Source of the DNA: Pseudomonas akapageensis
GTDB lineage: Bacteria > Pseudomonadota > Gammaproteobacteria > Pseudomonadales > Pseudomonadaceae
Assembly: GCF_011355085.1 (NCBI RefSeq)
Contig: NZ_VXCP01000016.1
Coordinates: forward strand, 186,001-250,000
DNA: 64,000 nucleotides
Direction: 5' to 3'
The position numbers were made by a program, and so were the translations under genes. Of the stretch, positions 58,143 to 64,000 are shown in pieces. Position 1 is the stretch's first letter; each line of letters starts with the position of its first letter. Below the pieces are notes generated by a model. It was not told the DNA's origin, did not search any database, and worked only from the letters and a program-made list of their open reading frames with translations.

Positions 58143-58694
58143 ATGCAATTGCGCAACACTACCTCTCGCTATGGTTGGGTCAGCATCACGCTGCACTGGG
58201 GTGTAGCCCTTGTTGTGTTCGGTCTGTTTGCGCTGGGCCTGTGGATGGTCGGTCTCGACTACTACAGCACATGGCGCAAGGATGCTCCGGACCTGCACAA
58301 AAGCATCGGTCTGACACTCTTCGCTTTCATGCTGTTGCGCCTGCTCTGGCGCTTCATCAGCCCGCCACCGCCGTCGCCATCCAATCACGGGCCATTGACC
58401 CGGCTGGGAGCCAGGCTCGGTCACGGGCTCCTGTATGTCGGCCTGTTCGCCCTGATGATTTCCGGTTACCTGATTTCCACCTCGGACGGGGTCGGCATTC
58501 CGGTATTCGGGATGCTCGAAGTGCCCGCGTTGATCAGCGGGCTTCCCGACCAGGCCGACGTCGCCGGCGTCGTTCATCTCTACCTGGCGTGGGCGCTAGT
58601 GATATTTGCCGGTGTCCATGCATTGGCTGCCTTGAAACACCACTTCATTGACCGTGACGCGACCCTGACACGCATGCTGGGACGCAAAGCCTGA
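58143..58694 (+). CDS. Cytochrome b561 family membrane protein
   Basis: The 183-residue protein has four membrane helices with heme histidines in ITLHWGVA (first helix), [29 protein letters not shown] and [24 protein letters not shown]. Bacterial b561 proteins pass electrons within the inner membrane, for example from ubiquinol to oxygen species or periplasmic partners. It is 32 bases before the yceI gene, and the two are nearly always together in Pseudomonas. Confidence 0.93.
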   Translation: MQLRNTTSRYGWVSITLHWGVALVVFGLFALGLWMVGLDYYSTWRKDAPDLHKSIGLTLFAFMLLRLLWRFISPPPPSPSNHGPLTRLGARLGHGLLYVGLFALMISGYLISTSDGVGIPVFGMLEVPALISGLPDQADVAGVVHLYLAWALVIFAGVHALAALKHHFIDRDATLTRMLGRKA

Positions 58695-58726
58695 TGTTCA
58701 ACCTCAACTCCAAAGGAATAGAATGC

Positions 58727-59323
58727 ATGTTGAAAAAGACTTTTGCCGCTCTGGCGATCGGGACTGCGCTGTTGTCGGCAGGCAACGTGATGGCAAACAA
58801 CTATGTTGTCGACAAGGAAGGCCAGCATGCCTTTGTCGACTACAAGGTCAGCCACCTGGGTTACAGCTACATCACCGGTACCTTCAAGGATATCGATGGC
58901 AAGTTCAGCTTCGATGCTGCCAAGCCTGAAGATGCCAAGATCGAGTTCAACGTACGCACTGCCAGCAACTTCACCAACCACGCTGAACGCGACAAGCACA
59001 TCGCCACCCCTGATTTCCTGAACGTGGGCAAATTCGGCGAAGCCAAGTTTGTCTCCACAAGCGTCAAACCCACCGGCAAGAACGCCGATGGCAAAGAAAC
59101 GGCTGACGTGACCGGCGACTTGACCTTGCTGGGCGTGACCAAGCCAATCGTGGTGAAAGCGACCTTCCTGGGTGAAGGCAAGGATCCATGGGGCGGCTAC
59201 CGTGCTGGCTTTGAGGGTGTCACCCGCATCAACCGTATGGACTTCGCCAAAATGAAGGACTTGGGGCCGGCTTCCAATGAAGTAGAGCTGTACATCTCGT
59301 TTGAGGGTGTCCAAGCGAAGTAA
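58727..59323 (+). CDS. YceI family periplasmic protein
   Basis: The 198-residue precursor has a signal peptide ([20 protein letters not shown], ending in VMA) and the YceI lipocalin-like fold: [48 protein letters not shown]. YceI proteins bind isoprenoid quinones or similar lipids; with cytochrome b561 this suggests electron or quinone traffic. The position matches pasP of P. aeruginosa, described there as a small secreted protease; that activity cannot be read from the sequence. Confidence 0.9.
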   Translation: MLKKTFAALAIGTALLSAGNVMANNYVVDKEGQHAFVDYKVSHLGYSYITGTFKDIDGKFSFDAAKPEDAKIEFNVRTASNFTNHAERDKHIATPDFLNVGKFGEAKFVSTSVKPTGKNADGKETADVTGDLTLLGVTKPIVVKATFLGEGKDPWGGYRAGFEGVTRINRMDFAKMKDLGPASNEVELYISFEGVQAK

Positions 59324-59338
59324 TCATTTCGCCTGACA

Positions 59339-59378
59339 CAAAAAAATGCCCCCGGTCTCGCGACCGGGGGCATTTTTT
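59339..59378. terminator. Strong bidirectional terminator between yceI and rhlE
   Basis: ATGCCCCCGGTC and GACCGGGGGCAT form a stem around TCGC, flanked by A6 and T6, so it works for both converging genes. Confidence 0.93.
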
Positions 59379-59392
59379 ATGTCTGCGATAAA

Positions 59393-61261
59393 TCAGCGGT
59401 TGCGGGTCAGCAACGCTGGTTTCTCGCCGCGTGGGCGGCTTGGCAGTTGATCCAGCTGCTCAGGCGTCGGGAATCGATCGATTTTCGATTCCTTGTGCAT
59501 GATTTTCGGCTGGTTCTGGCTTTCACGCGGGTTTTTCACCGCGGGTTCCTGCCGGGCCGAGTCGTCGCGTGCCGGACGGCGATTGCGCGCCCCGCCTTCA
59601 CGACGCGGCTGGCCGTCACGCGCTGCACCATCGCGAGCGCCGTTACGGGGTCCGCTGCGTTTTCCGGAAGCATCACCAGTGCTGGCACCGCCGCCACTGC
59701 GTGGGCCACTGCTGCGACCCTGATTGCGCGGAGCTTGCCCGGCACCACCGGCCCCGGCCTGAGCTGGAGCGCCCGGGCGACGGTTGCGGCCCTGGTTCTT
59801 GTTCTGGTACGGGCTGACGTAGTCGGCCCGGTTACCAAAATTGTCGATCTCGTCATCCAGGAACTCGTCCGGTGCGCGGTCGGCGCGAGCCACCGGTGCG
59901 GCCGGCTGAGCGTCCTGGGCCTGACGTGGCTTCTTGTCACGGGGTTGGCGTTCTTGACGCGCCCCGGCGGGCTTTTCCTTGCCTTTATCCTTGCCTTTAT
60001 CCTTACGGCCACCACCGCTGGCGTTAGCGCCATCGGCGCGTGCACCACGGGCGTTGCGAGGATTGTTGGCTTGCGGGCGTTCACGCACCTCAGGCTTTTC
60101 GGCCTCTACTGCACTGGCATCGAAACCGAGCAGATCACCGTCCGGGATCTTCTGGCGGGTCATGCGCTCAATGCCCTTGAGGAGCTTTTCTTCGTCAGGC
60201 GCGACCAGCGAAATCGCTTCACCGGTGCGACCGGCACGGCCGGTCCGGCCGATGCGGTGCACATAATCTTCTTCGACGTTAGGCAGTTCGAAGTTGACCA
60301 CATGGGGCAACTGGTCGATGTCCAGGCCACGGGCGGCGATATCGGTGGCGACCATGATCCGCACAGCACCGGCCTTGAAGTCGGCCAGGGCTTTGGTGCG
60401 GGCGTTCTGGCTCTTGTTACCGTGGATGGCCACAGCGCTGAGGCCATGCTTTTCCAGGTATTCAGCCAGGCGGTTGGCGCCGTGCTTGGTGCGGGTAAAG
60501 ACCAGCACCTGTTCCCAGGCGCCGGCAGTAATCAGGTGCGCCAGCAGTGCACGCTTGTGGCTGGCCGCCAGGCGGAACACGCGCTGCTCGATCCGCTCGA
60601 CCGTGGTATTCGGAGGCGTGACTTCGATGCGCTCGGGGTTGTGCAGCAGCTTGCCAGCAAGGTCGGTGATGTCCTTGGAGAACGTTGCCGAGAACAGCAG
60701 GTTTTGCCGCTTGGCCGGCAAACGCGCCAGAACCTTCTTCACGTCATGGACAAAGCCCATGTCGAGCATGCGGTCTGCTTCGTCCAGTACCAGGATTTCG
60801 ACGTGAGACAGGTCGACGCTGCCTTGGCCGGCGAGGTCGAGCAGACGACCGGGGCAAGCCACCAGTACATCGACGCCACGGGCCATGGCCTGAACCTGTG
60901 GGTTCATGCCGACGCCACCGAAGATGCAGGCGCTGACGAACTTCAGGTCACGGGCATAGACCTTGAAGCTGTCATGGACCTGGGCTGCCAGTTCACGGGT
61001 TGGGGTCAGGACCAGTACGCGCGGTTGGCGCGGGCCGTGACGTTGGGATTTGTCCGGATGACCGTTGGGGAACAACCGTTCCAGGATCGGTAGGGCGAAG
61101 CCGCCGGTTTTACCAGTACCTGTCTGTGCCGCGACCATCAGGTCGCGACCTTGCAACACGGCGGGGATAGCCCGCTGTTGCACCGGAGTAGGCTGGGTGT
61201 AGCCCGCTGCCTCGATGGCGCGGACTAGAGCCTCGGAGAGACCGAGGGAAGCAAAGGACAT
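59393..61261 (-). CDS. rhlE: DEAD-box RNA helicase, RhlE type with long tail
   Basis: The 622-residue helicase has the RecA core in residues 1-375: [43 protein letters not shown] and [10 protein letters not shown]. The following 245 residues are low complexity, rich in Gly, Arg, Lys, Asp, Ala and Pro, with several RGG- and RR-like stretches, likely to bind RNA. It fits the RhlE2-type enzyme of P. aeruginosa, whose C-terminal extension contributes to RNA binding and to contact with the RNA decay machinery. The ATG at 61261 ([16 protein letters not shown]) is the standard start. Confidence 0.93.
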   Translation of the reverse strand: MSFASLGLSEALVRAIEAAGYTQPTPVQQRAIPAVLQGRDLMVAAQTGTGKTGGFALPILERLFPNGHPDKSQRHGPRQPRVLVLTPTRELAAQVHDSFKVYARDLKFVSACIFGGVGMNPQVQAMARGVDVLVACPGRLLDLAGQGSVDLSHVEILVLDEADRMLDMGFVHDVKKVLARLPAKRQNLLFSATFSKDITDLAGKLLHNPERIEVTPPNTTVERIEQRVFRLAASHKRALLAHLITAGAWEQVLVFTRTKHGANRLAEYLEKHGLSAVAIHGNKSQNARTKALADFKAGAVRIMVATDIAARGLDIDQLPHVVNFELPNVEEDYVHRIGRTGRAGRTGEAISLVAPDEEKLLKGIERMTRQKIPDGDLLGFDASAVEAEKPEVRERPQANNPRNARGARADGANASGGGRKDKGKDKGKEKPAGARQERQPRDKKPRQAQDAQPAAPVARADRAPDEFLDDEIDNFGNRADYVSPYQNKNQGRNRRPGAPAQAGAGGAGQAPRNQGRSSGPRSGGGASTGDASGKRSGPRNGARDGAARDGQPRREGGARNRRPARDDSARQEPAVKNPRESQNQPKIMHKESKIDRFPTPEQLDQLPSRPRGEKPALLTRNR

Positions 61262-61468
61262 GAGTAATCCTGTTCTAGTGAGGGCCTTGCCCAATGGGAT
61301 GATCTTGCCTGGCGCGACGGGCATCCTGTGATGCTGTCGCGTCCGGTCCTGCCGGGTCTGCAATGCACATCCGAAGGCGTCCAGAGGGGCTTGAGCCGCA
61401 CTGTCCTGCTGGTCGGAATGCCTTTGGCGAGGCCGAGCGTCCGGGCGTAAGCCTGGCGGGAATGCCCG

Positions 61469-61474
61469 AGTATA
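61469..61474 (-). promoter_or_regulatory. Possible -10 box of rhlE with a 200-base leader
   Basis: TATACT on the minus strand lies 208 bases before the rhlE start, just after the stop of the upstream gene. No convincing -35 hexamer is seen. If used, the rhlE transcript would have a 5' leader of about 200 bases with no gene in it. Confidence 0.35.
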
Positions 61475-61483
61475 ACAGAGCAA

Positions 61484-62302
61484 TCACGGCGCGCTGCTTT
61501 CCTGCTGCTCAACGGTTTGCCGCACTTCCAGGCGACTGACCTCGGGAAAGGTTGTGCCGGCAGTGTCCTGATAGTCGTATCGAGCACTGAGTTGTGCGTA
61601 CGCCGGTTCACGCTTGAAGCGTTTGAGCTCGGCGGCGAAGCGCTGTGCCAGAAGGTCCATGCCGACATTGCGGCGTACGGCCAGATACTGTTTCTGGCGG
61701 CTTATCACCAATGGCAGCTCGCTGATCTGGTTCTGAAGCCCCAGGTCTTTGACTACCTGACGCCCGACCCTGCGGTCAGTAATGAACAGATCGATCCTGC
61801 CTTTGACCAGCTTGCCGAAGTTTGCCTCATGGGTGGGCCCGGGCTCGCGTTTGAATGCGCTGGATTCCCTGAATGCTTCGCTGTAGGTGTATCCGGGCGA
61901 AATGCCAACGGTCAGGCCCTGCAGATCATCGAGGGTCTGGACCGGGTGCGGGCGGGCGTTTGCGTAGAACAGTACGAACTCCACCTCGGATAGCGCTTCG
62001 CCGGGGTAGAACAGCTGGCTTTCGCGCTCCCTGGTCTGGAATATATCCAGGGCGCCATCGGCCTGGCCTTGCTCAAGCATTGCCAGGCAACGCTTCCAGG
62101 GCAGGAACTGCCATTCGACGTCTATGCCCAGGCGCTGGAAAACCAGTGCTGTGGCCTCGTAGTCCAGCCCCTTGGGTTTGCCGTTTTCCAGATAGACATA
62201 CGGCGGCCAGGGTTCGGTGACAATGCGCAACTTCTCGCCATGAGCGGTCAAGCTCAGGCAAGTGAATAGCAAGGCTGTCAAAAGCTGGACAATAGATGGC
62301 AT
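61484..62302 (-). CDS. Periplasmic solute-binding protein, family 3
   Basis: The 272-residue precursor has a signal peptide (LLTALLFTCLSLTAHG) and the amino-acid-binding type fold, with LRIVTEPWPPYVYLENGKPK at the mature start, DGALDIFQTRERES and YLAVRRNVGMDLL. There are no permease or ATPase genes beside it, as with many stand-alone Pseudomonas members. The ligand is unknown. It is 61 bases after the glycosyltransferase-like gene in the same direction. Confidence 0.85.
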   Translation of the reverse strand: MPSIVQLLTALLFTCLSLTAHGEKLRIVTEPWPPYVYLENGKPKGLDYEATALVFQRLGIDVEWQFLPWKRCLAMLEQGQADGALDIFQTRERESQLFYPGEALSEVEFVLFYANARPHPVQTLDDLQGLTVGISPGYTYSEAFRESSAFKREPGPTHEANFGKLVKGRIDLFITDRRVGRQVVKDLGLQNQISELPLVISRQKQYLAVRRNVGMDLLAQRFAAELKRFKREPAYAQLSARYDYQDTAGTTFPEVSRLEVRQTVEQQESSAP

Positions 62303-62363
62303 GGCTGGAGAGTACGACGACCGGCCGAGGATGGCTAGAGGCGTAGCGCTCTGGGTTGCACCT

Positions 62364-63449
62364 TCAGCTGGCTTGTTGGTGTGTCAAGTGCTGATAGATC
62401 ACCTTGCGCTGGCTGCCCAACGCCAGCCGCAGGATCGGCTGATTCAGCCAGCGTTCGAGCAACTGGGGCTCCAGCGGCTTGCCCAGGCGTTTTTCAGCGT
62501 TCGCCTTGGCCTTTTCCCACCAGACTGGCGCGCAGGCCTGATCGAACTCGTTTTTATGCCGGTAGCAACCGTAGAGAATCTCGAGGGAAAACTGGCGTTG
62601 TTGCGCCGGCATTCCCACGGTGAGGCATTTGTAGCCCAGGCGCTGGATTGCGGGTGGGCGAGGCAGTTGCGCAGTGACCAGACGCGTATCGTCGAGTGCT
62701 TCCTGCGTGAGTGGGGCGGCTTCGTGCTTGCGTAGCCAGGCTTGTATCTTTGCCCGGAAAAGCTCTTTTCGGCTCCAGTAATGGTGAATCAGGTCGGGGC
62801 ACTCACGCACCTGGCAGGATCGATAGGCTGCCACCGACAAACAGAACTCTTCAAGGTTGTAAGGGCCTTCAACCATCAAGGGGAAGCATTCGTCGATCAG
62901 CTCGATGGTTTTGTCGAGTACGTGGACGTCACTTTGATGCAGGCCAATGACGCCGGAGTTGAGCAGGGGCGTCTGGTCGTCCGCCAGGCCTCGCGCGCTC
63001 AACAAGGGCGCCAGATAGCGGTAGTGCGGGGTGGTTTTATGAGTACCGAAACGTTGGAGAATGGCATTGCACAGCAGGGTGCCAGGCTCGATGCGACGAA
63101 ACAGTTCCAGGGGGGATGCATGGAAAAAGGTGTCGGTGTCGATCAGCAGGGCCAGCGTCGACTCGTCCAGCACTTTGCGCAAGGCAACGGGTTTGGCCCG
63201 AAAGTGATAGCCATGGGGGCCGCTCCAGGATTGGCGTGTGGTCTCGTCCAGCGGGCGCACACGCACCGGTAGCTGGCGATAAGGCTCGGCGTTGTCGCTG
63301 AAAACCTGGATGTCGAGTGGTTCGCCCGGGGTTTCGCGCATGCCGGCGAGGGCACTGGCAATACTGAAGACGGCTTCCTGATGGTAGGTGTCCTTGCCAT
63401 ATACCAGGTAGACCAGTTGCGGGGCGGTGCTGCTGTCCGTCGAAAACAT
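62364..63449 (-). CDS. Glycosyltransferase-like protein (GT-A fold), function unknown
   Basis: The 361-residue cytosolic protein starts like nucleotide-sugar transferases (QLVYLVYGKDTYHQEAVFSI), with a DxD-like LLIDTDTFFHASP near residue 100 and a conserved stretch DQTPLLNSGVIGLH. The C-terminal part is helical, with many Trp and His residues. I recognise a GT-A-type fold but not the sugar or acceptor. No other polysaccharide genes are near. The spacing to the next gene suggests a shared transcript. Confidence 0.65.
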   Translation of the reverse strand: MFSTDSSTAPQLVYLVYGKDTYHQEAVFSIASALAGMRETPGEPLDIQVFSDNAEPYRQLPVRVRPLDETTRQSWSGPHGYHFRAKPVALRKVLDESTLALLIDTDTFFHASPLELFRRIEPGTLLCNAILQRFGTHKTTPHYRYLAPLLSARGLADDQTPLLNSGVIGLHQSDVHVLDKTIELIDECFPLMVEGPYNLEEFCLSVAAYRSCQVRECPDLIHHYWSRKELFRAKIQAWLRKHEAAPLTQEALDDTRLVTAQLPRPPAIQRLGYKCLTVGMPAQQRQFSLEILYGCYRHKNEFDQACAPVWWEKAKANAEKRLGKPLEPQLLERWLNQPILRLALGSQRKVIYQHLTHQQAS

Positions 63450-63479
63450 TGGGCGTCATTACCCCTGAGTCGGTACCGG

Positions 63480-63512
63480 AAAAGGCCTTGAGCTTACGCC
63501 AAGGCCTTTTTC
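63480..63512 (-). terminator. Bidirectional terminator behind metF
   Basis: AAAAGGCCTTG and CAAGGCCTTTT pair around AGCTTACGC, with T and A runs at the ends. It lies just past the metF stop on the minus strand. Confidence 0.85.
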
Positions 63513-63525
63513 AGGGGAATGCAGG

Positions 63526-64000
63526 TTAACGCGGCAGCTGGAGATTGTTCCAGATCGCCAGGCTTGGCTCTGCCTGATTCAGGGTATAGAAGTGCAGCCC
63601 TGGTGCCCCGCCTTGCAGCAGGCTTTCGCACATTTCGCTGATGATCTGTTCGCCAAACGCCTGGATGCTTTGTACATCGTCGCCGTAGGCTTCCAGTTGT
63701 TTGCGAATCCAGCGCGGAATCTCTGCACCGCATGCATCGGAGAAGCGCGCCAGCTTGCTGTAGTTGGTGATCGGCATGATGCCCGGCACGATCGGAATGT
63801 TCACACCCAGCTTCTGTACGCGCTCGACGAAGTAGAAGTAGCTGTCGGCATTGAAGAAGTACTGGGTGATGGCACTGTCGGCGCCGGCATTGGCCTTGCG
63901 AACGAAGTTGTTCAGATCGTCTTCGAAATTGCGCGCCTGCGGGTGCATCTCAGGGTAAGCGGCGACTTCGATATGGAAATGATTGCCGGTTTCTTCACGA
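63526..64000 (-). CDS. metF: Methylenetetrahydrofolate reductase, C-terminal part
   Basis: About 158 residues from the C-terminal half are inside the window; the N-terminal part lies beyond the right edge. EVAAYPEMHPQARNFEDDL, ADSAITQYFFNADSYFYFVE and VPGIMPITNYSKLARFS are characteristic, as is the ending GAPGLHFYTLNQAEPSLAI. The flavoenzyme reduces methylene-THF to methyl-THF for methionine synthesis. A good terminator follows. Confidence 0.95.
   Translation of the reverse strand, partial: REETGNHFHIEVAAYPEMHPQARNFEDDLNNFVRKANAGADSAITQYFFNADSYFYFVERVQKLGVNIPIVPGIMPITNYSKLARFSDACGAEIPRWIRKQLEAYGDDVQSIQAFGEQIISEMCESLLQGGAPGLHFYTLNQAEPSLAIWNNLQLPR

Overview
The window is ordinary chromosomal DNA of a Pseudomonas, most likely from the P. 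fluorescens / P. putida side of the genus. The GC-rich codon use, the four-base and eight-base overlaps between cotranscribed genes, the many paired REP palindromes and the gene order all say so. From memory, the order follows the block around PA0353 to PA0430 of P. aeruginosa PAO1 (ilvD, mutM, coaD, the lao cluster, rsmD, ftsYEX, rpoH, thiSG, metXW, proC, pilT, pyrBC', tonB3, gshB, pil-chp, bioA, rhlE, metF). I see no prophage, insertion sequence, integron, CRISPR array, rRNA or tRNA. About 65 protein genes are called; the first (cystine transporter) and last (metF) run off the window.

Left part (1-13.6 kb): a divergent pair of a cystine transporter and a secreted phosphorylcholine phosphatase, then a small Pseudomonas-type DUF3077 gene behind a strongly structured leader, then ilvD, rlmI, a DJ-1/PfpI protein, an HDOD protein coupled to mutM, a ferredoxin and coaD. 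Next is the laoCBA operon with its divergent TetR gene laoR, which fits the described long-chain alcohol and aldehyde oxidation system.

Middle (13.6-43.2 kb): sseA, azlCD, a YheT-like hydrolase, rsmD with two tandem M16 peptidases (one catalytic, one degenerate), ftsY-ftsE-ftsX and rpoH with an AlgU-type promoter, mtgA, thiS-thiG-trmB, the metX-metW-DUF4426-rdgB-hemW-DUF3392 string, yggS-proC-yggT, pilT without a following pilU, a C40 peptidase, a double TM2 protein, and gshB-tonB3-algH-ruvX-pyrR-pyrB-pyrC' in one direction.

Right part (43.2-64 kb): the Pil-Chp chemosensory operon pilG-pilH-pilI-pilJ-chpA-chpC. It lacks the methyltransferase PilK and the methylesterase ChpB, and its ChpA has 1850 residues with four canonical Hpt histidines. 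Then come a hemolysin-III family membrane protein, rsmE, bioA, an exported amine oxidase with a long Lys/Ala/Pro tail, a cytochrome b561 and YceI pair, an RhlE-type RNA helicase with a disordered tail, a periplasmic solute-binding protein, an orphan glycosyltransferase-like gene and metF.

The window is core genome rather than an accessory island. The parts most worth a second look are the structured leader of the DUF3077 gene, the non-adapting form of the Chp system, the Tat-lipoprotein partner of the Lao dehydrogenase, the basic-tailed amine oxidase, the contractible CTGCAC repeat in ftsY and the seven REP doublets of three sequence families.
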